Positions 14,005 through 22,187 of a stretch of 22,378 nucleotides of DNA are shown here, in pieces. Below the pieces are notes generated by a model. It was not told where the DNA came from. It worked only from the letters and a program-made list of their open reading frames with translations, and did not search any database. Every line of letters begins with the position of its first letter. Position 1 is the first letter of the stretch. Made by a program: the position numbers and the translations under genes. Source of the stretch: an uncultured Chthoniobacterales bacterium (GTDB taxonomy: Bacteria; Verrucomicrobiota; Verrucomicrobiia; Chthoniobacterales; UBA10450); NCBI GenBank assembly GCA_955652255.1, contig CATPAW010000217.1, positions 1-22,378 of the forward strand, given 5' to 3'.

Positions 14005-15357
14005 TTACTCTGGCTCGAGACGCGCCGGTGAGAGCGACCCAATAACCGGCGTGCTCGTGCGCATTCGTTTTGGATTGGTGAATTCTTCGAGTGCGGTTTC
14101 GAAGCCCGGGTAAGACTCGCGGACGCAATCGGCATCCTGGACGATCGTTTCGCCGTCAGCGAAAAGACCAGCCACAGCAAACGCCATGGCGATGCGATGA
14201 TCGCCGAAGCTGGCAACGCGCGCGCCGCGCAGAGGAGCGGGACCATGAATTTCGAGCCCGTCACTCATCTCGATAATCTGCGCGCCCATGGTGCGCAGAT
14301 TGTGGGCGATGGCAGCTACGCGATCGGTCTCCTTAACGCGCAACTCCTGCGCATGGCGGATGATGGTTGTGCCGTTTGCCAGCGCACCGGCGATCGCCAG
14401 CACGGGCAGCTCATCGATGAGCTGCGGCACTTCTTTTCCCTGAATGACCGTGCCTTTGAGCGGGGCGCCTGTGACTTCAACGATCCCACGGGGTTCAAGT
14501 TGATCGACATCCTCGACGGCTTCGCGCACTTGCGCTCCCATTCGCACCAGCACCCCGAGCACCGCCGTGCGCGTGTCATTTAACCCGATATCGCGCACAA
14601 GCAGATGACCCCCTGGCTGCGCGGCCGCCGCGACCAGCCAAAAAGCAGCTGAGGAAATATCCCCTGGAATTGCGAAATCGCGCGACTCCGGCACTTGATC
14701 GCCGAAGACACTGACGCTGCCGTCGTCATCCTTTGCGGTGCGCACAAGAAAATAATTAAACATCAACTCGGTATGGCTGCGGCTGGCTGACGGCTCTTTA
14801 ACCGTGGTCTTGCCTTTGGCGAAAAGACCCGCCAAAAGCACGGCGCTTTTCACCTGCGCGCTCGCAATTGGCGATTTATATTTAATACCGCGCAAAGAAC
14901 CTCCATGAATACGGATGGGGGGCGTTTGTTCGGGTCCCTCAGCTAGGATGTCGGCGCCCATCTTTCGAAGGGGCGCAATTATACGATCCATCGGACGCCG
15001 ATACAGGGCGGCATCGCCGACGAGGCGACTTTCAAACGTCTGCCCGGCGAGCAGGCCGGCGAGCAGTCGCATGGTCGTACCGGAATTTCCGCAATCGATT
15101 TCCTCTTTCGGCGGCGTGAGCACACGTTTCTTCCCGTGGACGACGAGCGTGTTCGGATCCGGCTGTTCGATCCTGATTCCCAACGCGCGGAGGGCGTTCA
15201 CCGTGCGCATGCAATCTTCGCTCGGAAGAAAACCGCGCAGTGTGCATGGGCCGTTGGACAGCGCCGCAATAATAACGGCGCGATGGGAAATGCTTTTATC
15301 ACCTGGGACGGTGATCTCAGTGTCAATTCGAGGCGCTCGTTTGACTCGCAATTCCAT
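14005..15357 (-). CDS. aroA: 3-phosphoshikimate 1-carboxyvinyltransferase (EPSP synthase)
   Basis: Joins shikimate 3-phosphate and phosphoenolpyruvate in the shikimate pathway. The 450-residue protein shows GDKSISHR at 19-26, CGNSGTTMRLLAG, the RRPMDR motif, ASAQVKSAVLLAGL, the SRSHTELM region and KETDRVAAIAHNLRTMG near the C-terminus. RPMxR and SAQ(I/V)K are the markers of class II enzymes of the Bacillus type. The glycine in GNSGT, which is alanine in the highly glyphosate-insensitive Agrobacterium form, is retained. It heads the aroA-cmk-plsC series; a strong inverted repeat lies about 105-147 bp upstream of the start. Confidence 0.97.
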   Translation of the reverse strand: MELRVKRAPRIDTEITVPGDKSISHRAVIIAALSNGPCTLRGFLPSEDCMRTVNALRALGIRIEQPDPNTLVVHGKKRVLTPPKEEIDCGNSGTTMRLLAGLLAGQTFESRLVGDAALYRRPMDRIIAPLRKMGADILAEGPEQTPPIRIHGGSLRGIKYKSPIASAQVKSAVLLAGLFAKGKTTVKEPSASRSHTELMFNYFLVRTAKDDDGSVSVFGDQVPESRDFAIPGDISSAAFWLVAAAAQPGGHLLVRDIGLNDTRTAVLGVLVRMGAQVREAVEDVDQLEPRGIVEVTGAPLKGTVIQGKEVPQLIDELPVLAIAGALANGTTIIRHAQELRVKETDRVAAIAHNLRTMGAQIIEMSDGLEIHGPAPLRGARVASFGDHRIAMAFAVAGLFADGETIVQDADCVRESYPGFETALEEFTNPKRMRTSTPVIGSLSPARLEPE

Positions 15358-15461
15358 AGACCAATTTGAAAAAGATTCCCCAGAAGCGCGCAGCCGCGCC
15401 GCGTTTCATCCGCCGAACCGGCATCAGCATCGGAGATTAGGTGCCGTTGTCCAGTTTTCCT

Positions 15462-15504
15462 CCGATCGGAGAAAAATGAAATTGACGAACTTTTCTCCGA
15501 TCGG
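15462..15504. repeat. perfect 14-bp inverted repeat upstream of aroA
   Basis: CCGATCGGAGAAAA (15462-15475) and TTTTCTCCGATCGG (15491-15504) are perfect inverted copies with a 15-nt loop. The left arm overlaps a second palindrome, CTCCGATCGGAG. The site lies between the lipoprotein gene stop (15535) and aroA. It could be a terminator for the lipoprotein transcript or an operator. Confidence 0.7.
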
Positions 15505-15534
15505 CCCGTAAGGGGACAGTGCGTTTCCGTCCAG

Positions 15535-15924
15535 CTATGGAACGAGAAAAATTTTTCCCGTGTATGGATCCTTCACCTCCGTACCGGGCGGGAATCCCTC
15601 CACATCGACATACTTGCCAGGCGAAAAAGGACTCTCAACCACGTGCGCTTTGCCGGGAACAGGAATTCCGTAGGGATGGTCTCCCTTTTCAGTTTTGGCG
15701 GGCATGGCAGTTGGCGCCGGGGCGGCTGAAGTCTCTTCTCTGGCCACGTTCTGTGGCGGCGGCGCATTCGGGTTGAAGGGCTGCTGTTGAGGTGGGTATT
15801 CCTCGTGCCCCGCCGCAGGATACCTGGCAACGTTACGACGGACTCGCGACGGCGGCTCATCGACGTCGGAACACGATGAGATAAACAAGGCAGTTAACAG
15901 CGCAAGGGACAGCGAAAATTTCAT
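15535..15924 (-). CDS. lipoprotein of unknown function with a conserved C-terminal tail
   Basis: 129 residues. The signal peptide MKFSLSLALLTALFISSC ends in a lipobox (ISSC, C18). A proline- and glutamine-rich spacer (about 40-85) follows, then a conserved domain with YGIPVPGKAHVVESPFSPGK, YVDVEGFPPGTEVKDPYTGK and IFLVP at the very end. I associate this tail with small verrucomicrobial lipoproteins; its function is unknown. It is divergent from the response-regulator phosphatase gene. Confidence 0.85.
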   Translation of the reverse strand: MKFSLSLALLTALFISSCSDVDEPPSRVRRNVARYPAAGHEEYPPQQQPFNPNAPPPQNVAREETSAAPAPTAMPAKTEKGDHPYGIPVPGKAHVVESPFSPGKYVDVEGFPPGTEVKDPYTGKIFLVP

Positions 15925-16076
15925 AGAAGCTGGTTCGACGACACTATCTCGATTCTAATTCATTGCCAATCACAAATCATCTCAACGAGCGGCGGGCAGG
16001 GCGGAAATCAGGACAAGTCGAAGAGGCGCCCTGGTTTCGCGCCACCGGCATAATCCAACGCACCCGCGACATCGCA

Positions 16077-16086
16077 AAGATCGACA
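16077..16086 (+). repeat. AAGATCGACA motif, non-coding copy
   Basis: An exact copy upstream of the response-regulator phosphatase, just before TATACG, a possible weak -10 box. Confidence 0.45.
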
Positions 16087-16129
16087 TCTATACGGTAGCG
16101 GGCCGTACTTGCTCCGAATCCAAGAAGAG

Positions 16130-17296
16130 ATGCTGAAGAAATCCGAAGGACAGATTTTAGTTGTCGATGATGACGCGGCGAGCCGGAGGATTCTTGTCCG
16201 AACACTTTCGTCCGCCGGTTACGACTGTCGCGAATCAGACAGCGGGATCGAGGCGCTGAAACTAGTGCAGCACGAGCAACCCTCGCTTCTCCTGCTCGAT
16301 TTCGATATGCCGGCGCTCAATGGGGCCGAGGTCCTCAAGCGGCTGCGATCGAACAACGATCCGGCGGTCGCCCAGATTCCCGCGATCATGTTGACCGGCC
16401 ACGGCGGCGAAGAAAGCGAGGTGCTTTGCCTCGAAGCCGGGGCGGACGACTTCGTAACCAAACCGATCAATGCGGCGGTCTTGCGCGCACGTATCGAGAC
16501 TCAACTCCGGCTGCGCTCCATGCGCCGCCAATTGCAGCAACAAAACGATGAGCTTGAAGAGTGGCGACGCAACCTGGAACGCGACCTGGCCGCCGCCCGC
16601 CTGACCCAACAATCACTCATTCCACAAAAGCCGCCTGAGCTGGCGGGATGGGAGGTTGCCGACTGTTATCGGCCTGTCATCCAGGTGGGCGGTGACATTT
16701 ACGGCTGGCTGCGGGTGCCAGATGGCCGGATTTTATTCTGGATTGCTGATGCGACCGGCCACGGGGCGTCCGCCGCGCTTCTCACAGCGCTGGCAAAGCT
16801 TCTCTTTCATCACGGCAGCGCCGAACACAATGCGCCGGCATCGCTTATGAAAGCGGTGAATGACGACTTCCGCAGTATTTTTGGGGCGCGCTCCTTCATG
16901 ACGGCAATGTGCGTGGCGCTCGATCCGGCAACCGGACGCGCGAGCGTGGTCGGCGCAGGACACCCGCCGCTCATGATTTCGCGTCATGACGGCACGAGCG
17001 AGTCCATTCCTTCGGTGGCGCCGCCTTTGGGTCTGGTGGAACACGCGCGATTCAGCGAGACGATTGTCGATCTTGCACGTAGGGACGCCTTCGTTTTGTA
17101 CAGCGACGGCTTGTTCGGCGTCCCCCGCGGCGAACAGCGGCGGCTCACGCCAGAGCGACTGGCCGAGATGCTCGACTCCACCGCGCCCACTGCCGAAGCC
17201 CTCTTGACGCGTCTTTTGCAGCGAACGGCATCGGGCCATGACGATCAGATCAAACCGGACGACGTGACAGCGATAGTAGTGCGCCGGGCGGCCTAA
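16130..17296 (+). CDS. response regulator with PP2C (RsbU-type) phosphatase output
   Basis: 388 residues. A receiver domain (about 7-125) has acidic residues D13-D15, phosphoacceptor D57 in LLLLDFDMP and the TKP lysine. A coiled coil (about 130-165, RRQLQQQNDELEEWRRNLERDLAAA) leads to a SpoIIE-type PP2C domain with QVGGDIYGW, IADATGHGASAALLT, VLYSDGLFG and PDDVTAIVV. Phosphorylation of the receiver is expected to control dephosphorylation of a STAS-type protein. The ATG at 16130 is preceded by AAGAAGAG; a TTG 21 nt upstream is less likely. The kinase could be the hybrid kinase encoded 1 kb away on the other strand. Confidence 0.93.
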   Translation: MLKKSEGQILVVDDDAASRRILVRTLSSAGYDCRESDSGIEALKLVQHEQPSLLLLDFDMPALNGAEVLKRLRSNNDPAVAQIPAIMLTGHGGEESEVLCLEAGADDFVTKPINAAVLRARIETQLRLRSMRRQLQQQNDELEEWRRNLERDLAAARLTQQSLIPQKPPELAGWEVADCYRPVIQVGGDIYGWLRVPDGRILFWIADATGHGASAALLTALAKLLFHHGSAEHNAPASLMKAVNDDFRSIFGARSFMTAMCVALDPATGRASVVGAGHPPLMISRHDGTSESIPSVAPPLGLVEHARFSETIVDLARRDAFVLYSDGLFGVPRGEQRRLTPERLAEMLDSTAPTAEALLTRLLQRTASGHDDQIKPDDVTAIVVRRAA

Positions 17297-17360
17297 AAAA
17301 ATGTTTTGTTTCATCAAAATTAGTATTGCCCTGTAACGAGCGAAGCATTAATCAGCCTTT

Positions 17361-17642
17361 ATGCCGAAAACCAAAAAGACTCCTTCCAAACGCAAACCGA
17401 ATCCTGCCTTCATGCGACCGGTCCAACCTGACGACAAGCTTGCCGCCATCGTCGGGTCACAGCCGCTACCGCGTTCCGAGCTTACCAAAAAGCTTTGGAA
17501 CTATATCAAGAGGCACGGCTGTCAGGACAAAAAGAAAAGAACCATGATCAACGCGGACGACAATCTCAGGCCGGTATTTAACGGCAAGAGCCAGGTCAGC
17601 ATGTTCGAGATGACGAAACTCGTCTCGGGACATATTCGCTAA
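17361..17642 (+). CDS. SWIB/MDM2-domain protein
   Basis: 93 residues. A lysine-rich N-terminus (MPKTKKTPSKRKPN) precedes a SWIB domain. Its features include LAAIVGSQPLPRSELTKKLW, NYIKRHGCQDKKKRTMINAD and LRPVFNGKSQVSMFEMTKLV. SWIB domains are best known from eukaryotic chromatin remodelling, and in bacteria mainly from Chlamydiae and relatives in the PVC group. A DNA- or topoisomerase-related role has been suggested there, but the function here is unknown. Confidence 0.93.
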   Translation: MPKTKKTPSKRKPNPAFMRPVQPDDKLAAIVGSQPLPRSELTKKLWNYIKRHGCQDKKKRTMINADDNLRPVFNGKSQVSMFEMTKLVSGHIR

Positions 17643-17663
17643 ATCGCGGAACTGCTTTGAGCC

Positions 17664-17722
17664 TGGCGCTGTAGCGCCGGGATACTGTTTATGCGCGCCG
17701 CCGGGGTCGGGTCCCCGCGAGG
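17664..17722. repeat. paired-hairpin intergenic repeat, different class
   Basis: The hairpin GGCGCT-GT-AGCGCC (17664-17677), with flanking pairs, and a second hairpin GGGG-TCGGGT-CCCC (17703-17716) are separated by an A/T-containing spacer. The layout resembles the 64-bp elements, but the TGTAG/CTACA ends are absent. Confidence 0.5.
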
Positions 17723-17773
17723 ATCGTGCTTTGCGTTCTTGCGCTGGGCGACGGTTTAGTCGAAGTTGCTGGT

Positions 17774-18223
17774 GTGAAAAACTATCGATCGATCCTTTTC
17801 GCTGCCGCAGCCATCGGTTTTGCCGCTGGCAGCTCCGTGCAAGCTGCGCCGGAATGGCTGACCGATTACAAAAAAGCGCAGCAAGAAGCCAAGACGAGCA
17901 ACAGACTGCTGCTGGTTGATTTCACCGGCTCGGATTGGTGCGGCTGGTGCATCAAACTCGACAAAGAAGTTTTCTCCAAACCTGAATTCAAAGACTACGC
18001 AAACAAAAACCTGGTGCTGATGGAAGCAGATTTCCCTCGTGCGAAAGCACAGGCCGTCGGCCTAAAGAAACAAAACCAGGAACTTGCTCAGCAATATCAG
18101 ATTCAAGGTTTTCCGACAATCATTGTCTTGAATGGTGATGGCCAAAAGATCGGTGAACTCGGGTATATGGAAGGCGGAGCGACCACCTTCATCGCCGAGC
18201 TGGAAAAATTGCGCAAAGGCTGA
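17774..18223 (+). CDS. secreted thioredoxin-fold protein
   Basis: 149 residues from GTG at 17774, chosen because it gives a clean signal peptide (VKNYRSILFAAAAIGFAAG, cleavage after SVQA). The mature protein has LLLVDFTGSDWCGWCIKLDK with the redox motif CGWC at 56-59. YQIQGFPTIIVLNGDG follows, with the cis-proline typical of thioredoxins. The pattern fits DsbD-gamma/thioredoxin_7-like periplasmic oxidoreductases, which reduce or isomerise disulfides. The in-frame upstream start at 17726 would place a non-signal stretch in front. It converges with the hybrid kinase gene. Confidence 0.9.
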   Translation: MKNYRSILFAAAAIGFAAGSSVQAAPEWLTDYKKAQQEAKTSNRLLLVDFTGSDWCGWCIKLDKEVFSKPEFKDYANKNLVLMEADFPRAKAQAVGLKKQNQELAQQYQIQGFPTIIVLNGDGQKIGELGYMEGGATTFIAELEKLRKG

Positions 18224-18230
18224 GCGCCGA

Positions 18231-18240
18231 TGTCGATCTT
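18231..18240 (-). repeat. AAGATCGACA motif, non-coding copy
   Basis: An exact copy in the convergent intergenic region. A second copy at 18283 has the same orientation, and a hairpin lies between them. Confidence 0.5.
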
Positions 18241-18264
18241 CGCGACTCCGAAACGATTCGCGAG

Positions 18265-18281
18265 CCCCGATCATTCCGGGG
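18265..18281. terminator. hairpin between convergent genes
   Basis: CCCCG-ATCATTC-CGGGG lies between the thioredoxin-like gene and the hybrid kinase gene. It has no T-run, so terminator function on either strand is tentative. Confidence 0.4.
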
Positions 18282-18282
18282 T

Positions 18283-18292
18283 TGTCGATCTT
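18283..18292 (-). repeat. AAGATCGACA motif overlapping the hybrid kinase stop codon
   Basis: An exact copy whose last two bases are part of the TAA stop of the kinase gene (18291-18293). Confidence 0.45.
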
Positions 18293-20180
18293 AACGCACT
18301 TTGCTGGCTTGGAAGGCGCGTTGCAGCACGTCCGCGAGTTCGCGCCGCGTAAACGGTTTCGGCAAGGCGCCGCGAAATCCGTAGGCCAGGAATTCTGAGA
18401 GGGCGGCCTCGTCGGAGTAGCCGCTGCAAATGATCGCAACGACCTGTGGATCGAGACTACGCAACCGTTCGATCGTCGCGAGGCCACCCATGCCTCCACG
18501 GATTGTCGCATCAAGAATCACGGCATGAAAATTTTCGCCGCGGCGTAAAGCGCGCTCGTAAAGTTTCACCGCTTCGAGTCCATCGGGTACGGCGGTAACG
18601 TCGTAGCCAAGCGATCCAAGTAACTGAGAAGTGAGTTCGCGAACGGCCGCTTCATCGTCCATCACCAGAACGCGCTGTTGATTAAACAAGGTTTGTTCCG
18701 CTGTCGGCGGCCCAGAGGTCTCGAGCTGTTCGCCAGCAGCCGGGAGATAAAAAACAAATGTCGATCCTTCCGGCGAAGAACTCTCCAAATGGAGCAAACC
18801 GCCATGTTTTTTTACGATCGAATAGCTGATCGCGAGACCCAAACCACTTGCCGTCGGTTTGGTTGTGAAATAGGGATCGAAAATTCTGGTCGCGAGTTCT
18901 TCTTGAATACCAGAACCGCGGTCGGCGATCGTAATTTTGACATAACGTCCCGCCGGCAGCAGAGCACCGGGCTTTTCTTCAGGTTCGCTATTGCGGGCCG
19001 CAATGTTAACAGTGCCGCCATGAGGCATCGCCTCGCGCGCATTGATTACAAGCGCGTTTACGACCTGCTCGATCTGGCCCGGATCGACATTCGCCTTCCA
19101 AAGATCAGCCGGGATGTCCATCTCAGCGCGCAAATTGGAACCGTAAAGGGAGAATTCAGCGGCGCGGCTAAGCAATTCCGCGACCGAGGCAACCCGTTTG
19201 AGCGGCGCGCCGCCTTTTGAGAATGTGAGCAATTGACTCGAAAGACGGGCGGCGTGTTGCGCGGCCTGGCCTGTCTTGGAAAGATACGAGAGCAAACTGC
19301 GCGCGTCGCCCGGCGCTTCAATCTGCGCCAGGCCAATATTTCCCGAGATGACGGTCAAAATATTATTGAGATCATGCGCGATACCGCCGGCGAGAGTCCC
19401 GAGAGATTCGAGTTTGCTCGTGGTAAGCCGCTTTTCTTCAATCGATTTGCGCTCACTGACATCACGCAAAAAGACCGACATGCCTCTCCCGCTCGGATAC
19501 GCGTGAACCTCAAACCAAACTTTGCCCGAGGCGTCGCTGGCCTCGAATTCTATCGGCACTTGCTCAGTCATGACCTGGCGATAATTCATCTCAAAAGGCG
19601 CCCCAATCAGCTGCGGGAATTCCTTCCAAAGTTCCTTTCCGATCAGCTCGGTGCGGCCGCGTCCGAGGAGAGTCTCCGCTTCCGGGTTCAGATATGTAAA
19701 ATTCCAAGCGTAATCGACCGCAAAAAATGCATCCATCGTCTTCTCTAAAATCTCGCTCGTGGTGCGGGCCGATTCCTCGAGGGCGGCGCGGGCCTGATTG
19801 CGTTCAGCCAACTCTCGGATTTGCCGCTCCGCCACGGCAAGCCGGATGTTTAACAATGCGAGATCGAGCGGCTTGGTTAGATAATCGTTCGCGCCTGCGG
19901 CCAATGCCCGTTCCGAATCCTCCGTGTCTTGCCGTGCCGTGACCAAAAGAATAAACATTTCATCGCCGCGCGGCTGCGCGCGCAATTCCTGGCAAAGCTC
20001 AATTCCGCTCTTGCCAGGCAACATCCAATCCAGAATCAGGAAGGGGAATGTCTGTACCACCAGCGCCTTTTCGGCCTCCTCCACACTGCTGACCGCGACG
20101 ACCTCGTGGCCGCGCCGCTTGAGGAGTCGTTGCAGACTTTTGCGGCTCTCCTGGTGATCCTCAACGAGTAATATTTTCAT
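18291..20180 (-). CDS. hybrid sensor histidine kinase (REC-PAS-HisKA-HATPase-REC)
   Basis: 629 residues from ATG at 20180 (MKILLVEDHQES); CAGGA lies immediately upstream. An N-terminal receiver (1-120) has D51 in LILDWMLPGKSG and the TKPLD lysine. A short coiled coil and a PAS domain (about 160-270) follow. The HisKA region shows SLGTLAGGIAHDLNNILTVI with the phospho-histidine. The HATPase region shows NALVINAREAMPHGG, IADRGSGI, FDPYFTTK and GLGLAISYSIVKKHGG. A C-terminal receiver carries D in VILDATIRGGMGG. No transmembrane helix is seen, so it is probably cytoplasmic, receiving its signal through the first receiver. The product may relay phosphate to other regulators; the nearby receiver-PP2C protein is a candidate. 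Confidence 0.94.
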   Translation of the reverse strand: MKILLVEDHQESRKSLQRLLKRRGHEVVAVSSVEEAEKALVVQTFPFLILDWMLPGKSGIELCQELRAQPRGDEMFILLVTARQDTEDSERALAAGANDYLTKPLDLALLNIRLAVAERQIRELAERNQARAALEESARTTSEILEKTMDAFFAVDYAWNFTYLNPEAETLLGRGRTELIGKELWKEFPQLIGAPFEMNYRQVMTEQVPIEFEASDASGKVWFEVHAYPSGRGMSVFLRDVSERKSIEEKRLTTSKLESLGTLAGGIAHDLNNILTVISGNIGLAQIEAPGDARSLLSYLSKTGQAAQHAARLSSQLLTFSKGGAPLKRVASVAELLSRAAEFSLYGSNLRAEMDIPADLWKANVDPGQIEQVVNALVINAREAMPHGGTVNIAARNSEPEEKPGALLPAGRYVKITIADRGSGIQEELATRIFDPYFTTKPTASGLGLAISYSIVKKHGGLLHLESSSPEGSTFVFYLPAAGEQLETSGPPTAEQTLFNQQRVLVMDDEAAVRELTSQLLGSLGYDVTAVPDGLEAVKLYERALRRGENFHAVILDATIRGGMGGLATIERLRSLDPQVVAIICSGYSDEAALSEFLAYGFRGALPKPFTRRELADVLQRAFQASKVR

Positions 20181-20403
20181 TCCTGGAGCATTTTTCCGAC
20201 AGCGGGCTCCCCGTTCACGGTTTTTACAAGGCTGAGCCGAAGCACACCAGTCGCCCGGCCTATAAGGGAGCAAGATGACTGCCAACGCGTGATGCGATTC
20301 GCTCACGGAACGGTTTTCGCGATGCGTGCCCATCGCACGCTCATAACCTTGCGTTGGGAGCGGCCTCTGCTAAATACACGCATCCCGTTCGCCGCTTCCA
20401 CTC

Positions 20404-21222
20404 ATGTTCGTTTCCCGTCTGCTCTTCGTCTGTTTCCTCGGACTCCTTGCAACACATCGCATCTGCGCGGAAACCACCACCGCAGCCAAAGTTTCCGAAA
20501 AAAATAAGCCATCCGCGCCGGCGGAGCCTCGCATTACGTTTAGTTCGGTGCATGTCGATGGACCGTATATCGCGACGACTTTTGACGATGGGCCCAGCGC
20601 AACGCTCACGCCAAAACTGCTCGATCTTCTCGCAGCCCATCACATCAAAGCCACTTTTTTTGTGATCGGCGAAAATGTTGCCGAGCACCCTGAGATCGTT
20701 GAGCGCGCCGCGCACGAAGGTCACGAAATCGGAAATCATAGTTGGTCGCATCCGAACTTTGCAAAAATGTCCGATGAAGGCGTGCGTCGGGAACTGCGAC
20801 GAACGGACGATGCAATCAAAAGCGCGATCGGAGCACGGCCAACTTTGCTGCGCCCGCCTTACGGCTCGCTCACCGCACGACAAAAACGTTGGATCCACGA
20901 TGAGTTTGGATATCAGATCATTCTTTGGGATGTCGATCCGCTGGATTGGAAACGCCCAGGCCCGGCGGTGGTTTGCAATCGCATCTTGAAAGAGACACGC
21001 GCCGGTTCGATTGTCTTGTCGCACGATATTCATCCCGGAACGATCGAGGCCATGCCGCAGACGTTCGATCAACTCGAGGCAAAAGGTTTCAAATTCGTTA
21101 CTGTGTCGGAATTGATTCGCATGGCGCGTCCCGAGCCAGCAAAGGAGCGCGCGAAAGTTCCGGCGACTGCCGCTACTCCACAGCCAGCATCGACAAATTC
21201 ATTGCCATCGCCCAGCGGTTAA
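20404..21222 (+). CDS. secreted polysaccharide deacetylase (NodB/CE4 family)
   Basis: 272 residues. A signal peptide (MFVSRLLFVCFLGLLATHRI, cleavage near CAE) is followed by a linker rich in lysine and proline. The NodB domain (about 50-235) has TFDDGP at 59-64 (catalytic base and metal aspartate), NHSWSHP near 111-117 (metal histidines), RPPYG, WDVDPLDW and LSHDIH. Such enzymes remove N-acetyl groups from peptidoglycan or chitin-like polymers in the envelope. The C-terminus is an alanine-, proline- and serine-rich tail. It is divergent from the hybrid kinase gene; TTGCGT (20349) and TAAATA (20371), 16 nt apart, may be its promoter. Confidence 0.93.
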   Translation: MFVSRLLFVCFLGLLATHRICAETTTAAKVSEKNKPSAPAEPRITFSSVHVDGPYIATTFDDGPSATLTPKLLDLLAAHHIKATFFVIGENVAEHPEIVERAAHEGHEIGNHSWSHPNFAKMSDEGVRRELRRTDDAIKSAIGARPTLLRPPYGSLTARQKRWIHDEFGYQIILWDVDPLDWKRPGPAVVCNRILKETRAGSIVLSHDIHPGTIEAMPQTFDQLEAKGFKFVTVSELIRMARPEPAKERAKVPATAATPQPASTNSLPSPSG

Positions 21223-21353
21223 TATCGCCGGCCTGATCGCCTCCATGGGCTCCTCGCGAACACCCTTATCGTACCGAGCCGAAGAACTTCAGCGAACCTT
21301 TAATGGGCTGTCGGCCCGGCTCAATCAGGGAAACGAGACGCCGATCTGCTTAC

Positions 21354-22187
21354 TTACTTTTTCGCGGCGGCCGGCTTTTGCTGCGCGAGCTGCTGTTCGA
21401 GTTGTCGCCTGGCGATGACGAAGTTGTTGTTTTCACCGTAGCTGCGCCAGGGCCCCGGCGGCACATCGCGCACTTCGACAAACTGCCAGTCCGTTACATC
21501 CGTTGGTGCAAGCCCAAGGTAATCGCGAATCGCCGGAGAAACGTCCAGTCCCGCGCCATGGTTTAGATTCGGCTTTGGGCGTTCGTTTTGAAAAACGTAT
21601 TGAAAATGGTCGGTGCGGAACGGACCGCAATCTTCCCACTGTGCGTAACACGTTCGATTGCCCTTGCGGATAGCGATCCAGCGATGCTGGCAAACGGAAT
21701 GCCCCGCCTCAGTATAGGCCTGTTTAAACCACGGGATGACCAGCGGCGCCTCTGGCTTAAACTGACCATGCGTGACGTCATTGTAGGGCAGCGCACAGTA
21801 AAATGGATTTTGCCGCGGTACGAAGGCGACCGGAATGTAGTTTCGCCGCGCTGAAGAATCGGGATTGTCGAAGCCGCCGTAATTGCCCGTCCAGTCTGCG
21901 TCCCACGAGCTTTTGTAATTAGGCACCGGATTGTTCCCGCCCGCCTGTTCTCCGATCCAAAACACGGTGGTTACGATGTTAGTTTTCCACGCGAAACGCG
22001 TTGTCGCCGGGCGCGAGGACGTTGGAATAAACACCTGTGGCTCTACTTTGACCAGCGCTTGCTCGCGCAATTTCATCGCGTACTTGGCAAAATCGGCCGC
22101 CGTCGCGTATGGCGAAGTGGATTGGTCCTCGGCTTTAACCGCGCCCGCTATCGCGAGAGCGAAACAAAGCGGTAACAGCCTCTTCAT
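21354..22187 (-). CDS. secreted protein with RlpA-like (double-psi beta-barrel) region
   Basis: 277 residues with signal peptide MKRLLPLCFALAIAGAVKA. The middle contains NPFYCALPYNDVTHGQFKPE. The segment CYAQWEDCGPF, followed by GAGLDVSPAIRDYLGL and DVTDWQFVEV, resembles the aspartate-containing core of RlpA-like double-psi beta-barrels that act on peptidoglycan. The similarity is by eye and moderate; it may instead be a lineage-specific secreted protein. The C-terminus is glutamine- and alanine-rich with a lysine end. Cysteines at about 136, 171, 185 and 192 could form disulfides. Confidence 0.75.
   Translation of the reverse strand: MKRLLPLCFALAIAGAVKAEDQSTSPYATAADFAKYAMKLREQALVKVEPQVFIPTSSRPATTRFAWKTNIVTTVFWIGEQAGGNNPVPNYKSSWDADWTGNYGGFDNPDSSARRNYIPVAFVPRQNPFYCALPYNDVTHGQFKPEAPLVIPWFKQAYTEAGHSVCQHRWIAIRKGNRTCYAQWEDCGPFRTDHFQYVFQNERPKPNLNHGAGLDVSPAIRDYLGLAPTDVTDWQFVEVRDVPPGPWRSYGENNNFVIARRQLEQQLAQQKPAAAKK

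Noticed and set aside
16008..16205. A minus-strand open frame across the intergenic region before the receiver-PP2C gene
   Set aside because: It overlaps the true start of the phosphatase on the other strand and has no recognisable domain.
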